Positions 1 to 8,900 of a DNA stretch of 12,917 bases are shown here, piece after piece; the first letter of the stretch is position 1, and each line of letters begins with the position of its first letter. Source of the DNA: Phoronis ovalis (Eukaryota > Phoronida > Phoronidae); contig JAOXYB010041704.1 of NCBI GenBank assembly GCA_028565635.1, positions 1 through 12,917 on the forward strand, written 5' to 3'. Under the pieces are notes generated by a model. That model saw only the letters and a list, made by a program, of their open reading frames with translations, made no database searches and was not told where the DNA came from. Both the position numbers and the translations under genes were made by a program.

Positions 1-12
1 TGTGACAGACAT

Positions 13-252
13 TTAAGCTGTATTGAACAATATAGCTGGTGCCAGGCTAATAGATAATTGGTTTGTTTGTACCTTTGTACTAAACTCACCTGGGTTTGGG
101 TTTAAGCTGATTTCATGCTCCGATAAAGATGGCTTTATAACTACAGAAGCTACATCATATGATGGGCATCTGTCTGCACCTGCAGACCTCTTGTTTTGAA
201 TTAGCCCAATTTTTTTATTTGTAAATTTTATGAGTGTGTGTAAGGAGCATAG
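13..252 (-). other. Weak minus-strand open frame with an exon-like core
   Basis: On the minus strand a frame stays open for 79 codons from after a stop at 253-255 to a TAA at 13-15, with no ATG. Inside it, 90-179 is bounded by an acceptor (…GGTCTGCAG, ending at 180) and a GTGAGT donor (84-89). It would be a 90-nt phase 1-1 exon encoding ADRCPSYDVASVVIK and about 15 more residues. The frame stays open on both sides of the core, so it could equally be a longer exon or a coding remnant of a dispersed repeat. Open runs of this length are expected by chance in AT-rich DNA. I assign no function and would not call it a gene without transcript support. Confidence 0.2.
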
Positions 253-750
253 TTATTTTTAAGGTATGTAAGGTTTAAATTGCCCCATACTTTTAGAAAT
301 AATAGTAAATTTACGTTAATCTATTGAAATGTATCTAGTCTGTAACGATAACGTCCAGAAGATGTAGTATAAATAGTTTTATGCAGTAATGGATGAGAAA
401 TAAGTTATCTATGTGATTGTTTTGTTTGAGCCTTCGTTAAGAAGTTACATGTAATTAAAGTTACATGAATTAGATGAATATGTATGTATGCTTGTTAACC
501 CTGGCCTTTTTTTAGTATAGTATTGTATATATTTCATAATGACAAGTATTTGCTAATTACATGTAAATGTCATAGAAAGTAGTACGTTTATGTTATAATG
601 CATTAAAAAAATAATTTGCTTTTAATAGTACAGTAATAGCACATGAATCTAATGAGAAACACTATTACAATTATTTGTTGGCTGTGGTGAAATCAGTAGA
701 AATAAATCTTTTTGGAATGTGCTATAAAAGCAAAATATATATTTATGTAG
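253..750. other. No gene seen; AT-rich non-coding DNA
   Basis: This stretch is AT-rich, with stops in all frames and only short simple-sequence runs (for example TATGTATG near 480). I found no tRNA, no repeat boundary and no convincing exon. If the plus-strand exon candidate at 751-853 is real, this is intron or 5' flank of that gene. If the minus-strand exon at 90-179 is also real, a divergent promoter could lie here, but I see no motif that shows it. Confidence 0.5.
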
Positions 751-853
751 TCATAGACATTTGAGGTTTGTTCATGGACAGGTTTGTTATAGGGATAGCT
801 GTAGTGTTGATATTGAATGTAAAGACAATGTAAAATTTTCATTTAAGAAACTG
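751..853 (+). CDS. Candidate internal coding exon of the large plus-strand gene
   Basis: An open frame runs through VHGQVCYRDSCSVDIECK and FSFKKL to a strong donor, CTG|GTAAGT, at 854. The exon ends in phase 0. A plausible but weak acceptor is TTTATGTAG, ending at 750. Two things make it exon-like: the donor falls at a codon boundary, and the next candidate exon (2418-2540) also starts in phase 0. The piece is Cys-containing with mixed charge, unlike the low-complexity noise around it. The intron to the next candidate would be 1,564 nt and would contain the DNA transposon at 1370-2072. The first codons and the acceptor are uncertain. The frame continues open past the donor to 964, so chance cannot be excluded. 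Confidence 0.33.
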
Positions 854-894
854 GTAAGTTTTTTATTGAATGAATTAAGTATTTTAAAAGATTT

Positions 895-1009
895 TAGTAT
901 TAGAGAATTTAAGAATGGGACATGTTTTGCCATTCATGTTTATACCGGGTGGAACAGATTCTAGTATTGTAGAATTTGAGAATGGGAAATGTTTTGCCAT
1001 TCATGTTTT
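895..1009. repeat. Imperfect direct duplication, 67-bp period
   Basis: Copy 1 (895-942) and copy 2 (962-1009) are nearly identical; the shared core ATGTTTTGCCATTCATGTTT is preceded by GAATTT-AGAATGGGA in both. The start-to-start distance is 67 bp and the copies differ at only a handful of bases. This looks like a recent local tandem duplication in non-coding (probably intronic) sequence. The 19 bp between the copies, including ACCGGGTGG, has no second copy directly after 1009, so only one and a fraction units are visible. Confidence 0.8.
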
Positions 1010-1369
1010 ATTGAATTTATAGGAAAGACTATAGATACAAAATGTCTTTAAACTTGGGTAAGAATGACTCCCGGGAGGAACTATTATTGAAAGTGACTGT
1101 ATGTGTGTGTCATTGAGTGTTCTCCACGATGCCTTTTGAAGGTCAAGTTACAATTAACCCACCAGAGTTTCTATTTATTAATTACCAGTACTTTTTTACA
1201 AGTAATTCTACTTATATTCCTTTTAAAAGACAATGGAAACAATTATTTAAAAATTTTTTTGCTAATGAAATGTAATGAGCAATGACATAATTCCATAAAT
1301 TTGATAACTATATATTTCTTTAATTTATTATTTTGATCAATGGAACTGTACGTTCTTCTAAAACACATA
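1010..1369. other. No gene seen; probable intron sequence
   Basis: This is AT-rich sequence between the 67-bp duplication and the transposon. It contains a 10-bp palindrome, CTCCCGGGAG (1068-1077), and nothing else I can support. A 35-nt segment bounded by TTATAG and GG|GTAAGA (1023-1057) has splice-like ends, but in the required phase it meets a TAG after three codons. Confidence 0.5.
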
Positions 1370-1435
1370 CCGTATTTTCTCTAATAATTGCCCCGTTTTA
1401 ATAATCGCCCCTTCTGGTGACTAAAATAAATCAAT

Positions 1436-1474
1436 AATTGCCCCCTCTCTAATAATCGCAGCCGGGGGGCAATT
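1436..1474. repeat. Perfect 10-bp inverted repeat inside the transposon
   Basis: AATTGCCCCC (1436-1445) and GGGGGCAATT (1465-1474) form a perfect stem over a 19-nt loop. The loop itself contains an AATAATCGC unit. The stem is built from the same subterminal motif that occurs throughout the element's ends, here in inverted orientation. It is most likely part of the transposon's end structure. Confidence 0.75.
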
Positions 1475-1949
1475 TGACTTGAAGACACATCTGAATTAAT
1501 ATGAGATAATCATTATTATGTGTAGCTGATTAGCTCTGTATTGGGTTTTAAGGAAATATGGTACTATATTTAATAAGTGTTTTGACTTGCAAAACAAACT
1601 TCGGATCACCTCCCTGTAAAAATATTTCCAATAGAATTTCCATGCCGAGAACGGCAGAATGTGATTTATGCTTCTTGCCAATGACTTTCACAATAATTGT
1701 GTTTCCATGTTGAACACGGTTGTATACACTGCACAAATTTCTCTAGGTATGTGCCCAACAAAATAAACTTACTGTTTGTTTAAGGTTTGGAAGTTTTTCT
1801 TTTGAAAAAAAAATTCCATTACACACAGAATTTTGCTTAAATAAGTCGATTTTGTTTGATTAACTGACAATCTTCAAAATCTTTCTTATGTATCGCAAAC
1901 AATAATTTAAAAAAAATCTAAAATATTAATGCCAGGAGTACAAATAAGT

Positions 1950-2020
1950 TAATAATCGCCCCCTCTCTAATAATCGCCCCCTCTCTAATAATCGCCCCCT
2001 CTCTAATAATCGCCCCCCTT
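1950..2020. repeat. 18-bp tandem array, about four units, at transposon right end
   Basis: The unit TAATAATCGCCCCCTCTC occurs exactly three times (1950-1967, 1968-1985, 1986-2003). A fourth copy (2004-2020) diverges after CGCCCCC. Related single units occur at the left end (about 1382, 1399 and 1432) and once more at 2035 as AATAATCGTCC. All face the same way, whereas the terminal repeat at 2049-2072 is inverted. Subterminal arrays of this kind are commonly transposase-binding sites that expand by slippage; that role is inference. Confidence 0.9.
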
Positions 2021-2075
2021 CAAAGCAGGTTGTTTTAATAATCGTCCACGGCGATTATTTGAGAAAATACTGTAT

Positions 2076-2417
2076 GCTAATTCATATTCATAATATGCAA
2101 TTCCTTTCGCCCAAATAGTCAATTTAAGCAGGGTGATAAGATGATTCTCAAAATCGTCATTGTTTTTACTGTTAAAGTTTTTCTTATAGGATAATAAAAT
2201 GAGTAGTTACTGTTATTCTGCCATGTAATATAGATATGAGTGGCATTTTATCAGTACTTTTGTTTGCTTTGTTTGACACATGCTTTGTACCTATTGAGGT
2301 TGCACAAAACTTGCAAAAGGGTTGCACATAGATAGTTATTATCTATCAGTGTGAATATTTACTGGAAGCATTGGGAACAATTGCGTAATAGACTTGTCTT
2401 CTTGTCTAATTCTGTAG
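2076..2417. other. No gene seen; probable intron 3' part
   Basis: This is AT-rich DNA between the transposon and the next exon candidate. No coding frame or repeat stands out. Its last 30 bases, CTTGTCTTCTTGTCTAATTC then TGTAG, form a good pyrimidine-rich acceptor with a CTAAT branch-point-like sequence. Confidence 0.5.
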
Positions 2418-2540
2418 CACCACTGCAGGTGGTTGGGACAAATAGCAACCAGAACATTGTTAGGAATTTGTGTAAAGAACCTACATAATGAAGTGCATAG
2501 TTTAGCTAATGAAATTAAAAACATTTTTGTACACAATCAG
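2418..2540 (+). CDS. Candidate internal coding exon, 41 codons
   Basis: The exon is bounded by a pyrimidine-rich acceptor ending TCTGTAG (2417) and a near-consensus donor CAG|GTAAGC (2541). Both boundaries are phase 0 in the frame HHCRWLGQIATRTLLGICVK, which continues with NEVHSLANEIKNIFVHNQ. An alternative acceptor at CTGCAG (2428) would shorten it. The peptide is predicted helical with regularly spaced Leu/Ile/Val, unlike the disordered body of the large exon. It could belong to a folded N-terminal domain. Its phase matches both 751-853 upstream and the alternative phase-0 acceptor at 2940 downstream. I do not recognise the domain. Without transcript data it stays a candidate. Confidence 0.45.
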
Positions 2541-2640
2541 GTAAGCATACCTGTAATGCTAATTATAAAGAAGTCTTACAAAGTATCCAAAGCTGCTGCA
2601 AATTCAGGTGTTTCTTACATGTGCTTTTATACATTTTCAG
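2541..2640 (+). other. Candidate 100-nt intron
   Basis: It starts GTAAGC and ends ACATTTTCAG after a pyrimidine-rich run, so both splice sites are strong. Its length is not a multiple of three. Retention keeps an open frame up to a TAA at 2751, while removal switches to a frame that reads to TGA at 2770 or splices at 2721. The two outcomes give different C-terminal peptides. Confidence 0.5.
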
Positions 2641-2721
2641 CTTCTTGTGAAGAGGAATACAAAATCTTGCACACACAGACTTTGCCAGAACATAAAAACA
2701 TCAGCACTTCGGACAAAGATG
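2641..2721 (+). CDS. Candidate short coding exon or alternative terminal exon
   Basis: After the strong acceptor at 2640, the frame phased with exon 2418-2540 reads LLVKRNTKSCTHRLCQNIKT, then SALRTKM up to a weak donor ATG|GTACAT (2722). This is phase 0 and joins in frame to the acceptor at 2940. If that donor is not used, the frame runs to TGA at 2770-2772 and is followed by AATAAA at 2874, so it would be a 43-codon alternative terminal exon. In the other frame the same bases read SCEEEYKILHTQTLPEHKNI, then STSDKD. That frame ends in phase 1 at the same donor and fits the stronger acceptor at 2932. It looks more like the body of the large protein, but it needs an unseen phase-1 exon upstream. 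I cannot decide between them. Confidence 0.35.
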
Positions 2722-2873
2722 GTACATTTTCTTCAGTTACAACTTCTTCATAAACAGACAGATTTGCTTTGACATGGAAAACACCTAATTTTGTATAACT
2801 AAACAGCACTTGTATGTGTATATTTTGTACTAAGTTATTTATACGCATCATTTCTTTTATTGCATGTAAGAAT

Positions 2874-2879
2874 AATAAA
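2874..2879 (+). terminator. Possible intronic poly(A) signal AATAAA
   Basis: AATAAA lies about 100 bp after the TGA (2770-2772) and TAA (2751-2753) that close the two frames of the preceding exon candidate, and just before the acceptor of the huge exon. It would allow a short transcript ending before the large exon. Isolated AATAAA is common in AT-rich DNA, so use is unproven. Confidence 0.3.
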
Positions 2880-2910
2880 GACTGAAGTAAATTAAAGTAA
2901 AAGCTGTTAA

Positions 2911-2940
2911 TTTTTTTTTTTTTGCTTTTTAGTACTACAG
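2911..2940 (+). other. 3' splice acceptor of the giant exon (tandem AG at 2931-2932 and 2939-2940)
   Basis: A run of 13 T, then GCTTTTTAG, gives a strong acceptor ending at 2932; a second AG ends at 2940. The large frame is closed upstream by TAA at 2908-2910, inside this tract, so the coding exon must start here. AG at 2932 gives a phase-1 entry and AG at 2940 a phase-0 entry. Which one is used decides which upstream exon frame is real. Confidence 0.8.
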
Positions 2941-5900
2941 AATGATAAAGACATCACCTCCTGCAAGCAGTTGCAAAAAAGTGATACTATAAAGGATTAT
3001 GTGACAACAACTGTAGTGCATCAAGGAGATGTTTTAACACAGGACAACAATAGCACATCAAATAAAGAAACTGTGGCTTCAGCTACAGATGTTTTACTGA
3101 AGCAGAAGATGGAATTGAGTAATATTTTGCACACAACTGGTGAAGCAAAGTGTCAAGTAAAAGTTGATAGGAAACAAAACAGTGAAAAGTCATTAAATGA
3201 GTTTGAAGTAGAAAATGTCCCATCTCAAGAGAAGGTAAGAAGTTTAAGCACAATAGGTACAACTACTGAGCCTCATAATGTAGAAAATTGTAAAGTCTCA
3301 AGACCATTGTCACAGAGTAGTGACAGCTCACTGGATGAAGAACAGTCAGAATTTGTTTGGAGGAAACATGTAAATGACATGCTTGATGATTATGTCAACA
3401 TTAAAAAAGAAGTTGATGAAAACTGCAAGTTGCTCAATCTTACTGAATTTCCAAACTCAAGAATACGTGGATTACATGAAAGTGTAAGATGTGGAATGGA
3501 TGCCCAATTTAGATGTATTCCATTTCAGAAACTACAGCCATCATTGTTACTGCCTGAAGAAAGAGAACGCATAAGAGCTTGTGACTCCACTGGGAAACAT
3601 GTGTTGTTTGTAGCAAACCATGAGGGAATTGGTCGTGATGACTGGAATGACTTATGTAAGTTAAGAAATGAAATTTGTTTTCTACGTGATTCATGTGGAG
3701 TTGACAGAAAAGTTCAAAAAAGGACATCGGATCGTGCGAAACTTCTTCGTCATTTGTGTGTTTCAAGTAAAACAGTAGATTTGGCTGACATTAGCCATCG
3801 GTATGGACAGTTGCTTGATTTTTATAAGATGACCAATGAGCATAAACTTCAGCCATATATTACATACACAAAAAAAATTCTAGAAGGTTATAGGGCGGTT
3901 AAACAGTATCTGTGCTATGAAACTAATGATTATATACCTGTAAAGTTTCCCAGTGTTAAAAACCCACATACATGTGTTTCTCCTGCTGACTCTAGTACTG
4001 ACTTGGATACATTCGTAGATTCTATGGTTTTCATGAAGAAGCAGAAAGGAACTTTGCAAATTAATCGTATGGAAAAAGACAAAAGTATAATAAAGATTGC
4101 ACACTTGCAGTCCTTACCAGATTCTACCAATGATGAAGATGATAACATTAATATGAATGTTGCAAAGGGCAGTGATGTTGATGCGCAGTCTGACAATAAT
4201 CAAGAAAGTTTAGAGCTTGCAGGAGTCTTGATGAGACAAAATTCTAGCCTTTCTGAGTATGACCTTGGGGAGTTTTTGGTGATTGATGAATATTCATGTG
4301 ATGAGCAACAACCAGATAGTCAGTTATCACCTATCAATTCTGCTTGTGATTCAGAGAATGATAGCAACAGCGATGAACAAAGTATCTTCAAAGAATTCAT
4401 TGGAACTGGAAACAAATGCAACATACCTTCATCTGTGAAACATATAAGTGATTGTGCTGTCTTGGTTAGTGATTCAGATTGTGGTGATGACAATGGTAAA
4501 GGATCATCATTAGTTCACATTAGTGATTATGCTGTTTTTGTACCCAGTAGTGAAAGTGAAATTGAGCAAGGTAGTCATTTATGTAATGAGGCAACTATAG
4601 CTGAAAACAAGGATAATTCAGTTGATAAACATGTTATTTGTACAAATTCTGCAAAACGATCCCGAGATGCTGACACATTAGACAACTGTGCTACTTTTGA
4701 TGCTAACTGTAAAAATTCTTGCACTGAAGGATGTCCTGACAGTGAGCAGAAATTGACCCAAAGAACTCCAAGCACTGTTAACTTGGTAGAATGTGCAGTT
4801 GCTCTCAAAGATAAGGCACAGTTAGTTAACGAGCCTGTCTTGAATTGTAGTAATGGTTCTGCGTCATTAGAAAATTCAACTACATCCATCGCCACTTGTG
4901 ATTTGGAAAACACTAGCCGAGTAGAAAATAACGTTCAATTTTCTAGTGATCAGTGTTCAGAGAATTCTGAAACGGCAGAAGACATATGGCAAGATCATCA
5001 TGATAAGTCAGAAAGTTCTCCAGTCGATTCTAACTTGATGCCACAGACTTACAATCAAAACAAGAATGCTAGAGGTAATTCAGACTTGGTTCAGGAAAGA
5101 AGTGTACTTCATTCTGTTGAGAATCTAGGTGTAGATGCTTCACCATGTGCTGGAATCTTACCAGCATCTACAAAAGACACACTAAAAGAAGCACAGTGTG
5201 ATGATGATCCATATAAAGAAAGTGCAAAGCATGGTCCCATACCTTGGAAAGTTGGTACTTTGAATAATAACAGCTCATCTAAAGTAGGAGTGCAACAGGT
5301 TGCAGAACTAACTAAAGTTGAGACATTAAAAGTTAGCAGCTCATCAACAGAAGGTACACAGATAATTGATAATTCTTCATTTGGGCAAGTATCTGCCAAG
5401 AGTTCTGAAGATTTAGTGAGAGAGCATGTATCCTTGGTGTCTGATGCAGCATTGCCTTCACTCACTTCAAAACATACATCATTAGGTATTTCTGGTGAGC
5501 ATAATGCAGAAGCAGCTAAAATTTATTCTAAAGGTTCGATTTCAGCTTCAGATACAAATTCTGGTGATAAGTTGAGTAGTATTGTTGATTTAAAAGTGTC
5601 ACCAGATAGGGGAAAAGTGACATCTAAAAAAATAAGTAGCCCGTCAGGAAGTAACAGTATACCCAGCAATCAAAGCCGAATGAAAGTGAGAGACCATGTC
5701 CAAGAAAAGCAACAGCATCAACAAATTAATCACGAGGAGGTCAAATCTTCGTGCATTCCAAGAAAAGAGCAAGAACCAACTGAATATTCAGTAGGGAATA
5801 AGAGTCCTGAAAAGACATCAGCACCACCTGCCAATAGTTATCAAGAAGCTGCTAAAAACAAGAAGCTGTTGTCACCCATAAGAGCTGGCTGCCATACACA

Positions 5901-8900
5901 GCAAACATCACAATTTTCTGACAATGAACATACTCCAACTAAAAAGAGAAAACATGAAAATACTGTCCAGATTTATCCAGTAGGCAATCCACAATTTTCT
6001 TGGGATTCTGAGTCACCTGGAAAAGTTCGTAGAATAGATTCAAGTATAGGTGTGAAATTAAAAAAAATTGTTTGTGACAAAGCTGTTGAAAAAAGTGATT
6101 TAAGTAGTTGCTCAGATGTTCTAGGCAATGTGTTAATGCAAATGAGTGAATTCGAAACTGAACGTTTGGCAGCCATGAATTCTGTAGATGCTGAAAAAAA
6201 ATCTTTAGACCAAATACCAAACTGGAGACCAGACTACAGTACTCCAAGAAATGTATGGGCGTCTGAGATTAATTCTTGTGATGGTGTACCTATCCGAGAA
6301 GCCCATAATAAAAGTTTAGCATCTCCACCTAAACCAACTGAGCTGAATGAGTGTGTCTCAAATGTTTTGAAAGGCTTACCATTTACTGAAACAATTTTAC
6401 ATAGAGGTGACTCTTCTGCATCTGAAGAGCTTAATGGTAAAAAATTCAAAAGCTCTTGTGCTAAAGAAAAAGTATTTGAAAATTGGAACAGTGATAATAT
6501 TAGTAAGCTATCATGTGGAAAGATAAAAGTGAGGAGAAAAACTGCACCAAGTTTATTGCAGTCATCTGTTAGCATTCATCTGTGTAATAAGGGGGACAGC
6601 AGTAGTGTAAAGGATGAGAAAATGAAAGAGAGAACAAAAACGACTGATAATGTTTCACAGTCATCGAGTAACACCCAACAGATTAGTAACCTGAATAGTG
6701 CCAACATTAGTAGTGTAAAGGATGGAAAGATACGAGAGAGAAGAAAAACAGCTCCTAATGTTTTGCAGTCATCTGTAATAGATAGCATGAAATACTTGGA
6801 AAAATTACAGGTCAGAAACGAGAAGTCATCAGTAAAAAATAAAATTGAGAAAAGACGGGTAACTTTTGATACACTGCCAAATAAAAAACAAAAGTGCACC
6901 AAGCAGCTTCCTATTGAGCATAAAGGGATCTTAAAAAAAAGCCACACTCTCAGTAGTGTTTCTTTGTCAACCCATTCAGAAATGACAGCTATAGGCAATT
7001 CTCAGTCAGACCAGAGAGTTGATGCTTTTCAACGTTTACCAGATGAGTTACTGCTCAGTGAAGAAAAAAATTTGTTGTATTCAAGAGTCGATGGTGCTGC
7101 TGTCTTTCTGTATACTGGAATGAATGGAGTAAATGGAAAATATTTCCAAAATTTGATAAATATTAAAAGAAAAATAATGCTAAATAGAGAAAAAAAATCT
7201 AGACTAGTTAGTAAACTTCAAATAGATGCTGTGGATCAAGAAATAAGGAAGCTAGTAATGGAGAGGGCACAGTTACTTGAAAGGATAAGCTGTTCTGACA
7301 GCCCCAGCAAGATACGCAGTAACGTTAAACTTTGTCAGGATGTGTTTAGTTCTGAAAGGTCGAAATATCAAGATGGTCATCCAGCTATTGCAAAGGCAGA
7401 ACGTTTAGTTGAAGCCTGTAAAAAAATTCAAAGTATTCTGAAATTCTTTGCTAAAGTGGATACAGATGACATATTACTCACAGACTTACCTGTCGATTTA
7501 CTGCCTCTAAGTATGAACTGTCGTATTGGGACTGATTCCCCAGGTAAAGGTAACAGTGCTATAAAAAGTACTGCATCTAATGAAAATGGTTGTACACCAG
7601 AAAGGCTATATGTTACCAACAACTCGAAGGGTGTTGCTGGCTCTGAAGAGATTGGGAGTGGAACAAGTAATTATGCCAGTGACACAACAAATGTTACTGA
7701 TGATTTATTGTCAGCTTCACATGGTGTTGAAACAAACATCAAGCAGCCAAAGATACTTGTCAAGAGCAAGGATCATGGCGCACAAGAAAGTGAAATGGGT
7801 ATTCCTAGTCAAAACGATTCCACAGCACATGTGAATAACATTTCAGATAAGAATCTGCAAGTGGATCCTAAGATGTTGAGTAATCTGCTGTTTTCTCCCC
7901 AGTATGATGAGAGCAGTAGTAAGGCTCAGAATGAAATTGCAAAAAAATGTCCAGAAAGTACAGCTAACATGGATAATTACTCTGATGGGATGCGGTCTGT
8001 AGAGACAGGGCACACTCCGTTGGAGAATCGGTTGACTAGTGATAACAGCCAGATAAGCAATGTATCAGACTCTGTTCCATATGACATATCAGCAATAGAC
8101 AATGTGATTGATGATTTTGTCAGAAAGATACCAACTACATTTGAGCTTACTCGATCAATGGATGCTTTTGATGATGTAAAATCCCCGACACCATTATTAC
8201 AGAGTCAGTCAACTAATCCTGATGTAGAAGATGATGTAATAATTGTTGAAAATTGTCCTTTACCTATAAAAAAAACAAAAATGGAAAGGGCAAGTCAGAA
8301 AAAAACACCCACTGCCCAGAAAAGATGTCCTGTAATATCCTTTAATTCAAGGAGTACAACTGAAAATCAACCAGTTACTGCAGTTCAGGGAAAGGAAATA
8401 CCAAGTTTCAATTGTTCTACCCAAGCAGATCCTTTCAGAGATTCTGTAGTACCCTATCCATCAGTGGATGATGATACTGATTTCTCTGTTCCAGTTGAGT
8501 GGGTGTCTCCATGTAAATTACCTAATAGCAACACACAGCAGGAAGATACAAGTTTAAATCTTACTGCTCTTCTTGGACTGGAACATTCTATGCAGCCTAT
8601 CACAAATCAACCTTTTTCCAGAACTGAGACTATAAGTCCCCAACCTGATATAGTACCAAAACAGAAAACCTTTCCTTTTTACAAACGGACACCACAAGTG
8701 ATGAAAGACAATCAATATAACCTTGTTAGTCAACCTAACAGAGATATGTCTCAACTAGAAAAATTGGTATATTGCCAACAGGCAGGGTTAAATTCTCAAA
8801 ATGTGAAACATGTGTATGGAAATCAGCAACAAGTGGCCAATAGTACTCCAACTGCACAGCAACAAGTGTATAGGCATCAGCAGCTGATGGTTGCCAATAC

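Larger units (their letters stand above)
1370..2072. mobile_element. Non-autonomous TA-flanked DNA transposon, pogo/Tigger-like ends
   Basis: The left end CCGTATTTTCTCTAATAATT (1370 on) and the reverse complement of the right end, CAGTATTTTCTCAAATAATC (ending at 2072), match at 20 of the first 23 positions. Both are immediately flanked by TA (1368-1369 and 2073-2074), the target duplication typical of Tc1/mariner/pogo elements. The 703-bp interior has no transposase-length frame, so this is a non-autonomous (MITE-like) copy. Subterminal DNA carries many AATAATYGCCCC units in the same orientation near both ends, plus inverted copies. A start of CAGT is a pogo/Tigger trait, but the superfamily assignment is inference from 20-odd bases. 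It sits in the presumed intron 854-2417. Confidence 0.65.

Noticed and set aside
1023-1057. 35-nt micro-exon between TTATAG and GGTAAGA
   Set aside because: In the phase left by the exon ending at 853 it reads E-R-L-stop, and it would break the frame to 2418.
1950-2020. CRISPR-like array
   Set aside because: The units are directly abutting with no spacers, and they lie inside a TA-flanked transposon in eukaryotic DNA.
2971-2973. Codon 2971 as the protein start
   Set aside because: It is TTG, and the frame is open upstream to a splice acceptor; in a eukaryote the start must be an upstream exon or ATG 3109.
6576-6998. 140-codon minus-strand frame rich in Leu/Phe
   Set aside because: It is antisense to Lys/Ser-rich coding sequence (AAA/AAG read as TTT/CTT), so its membrane-like look is a strand artefact.
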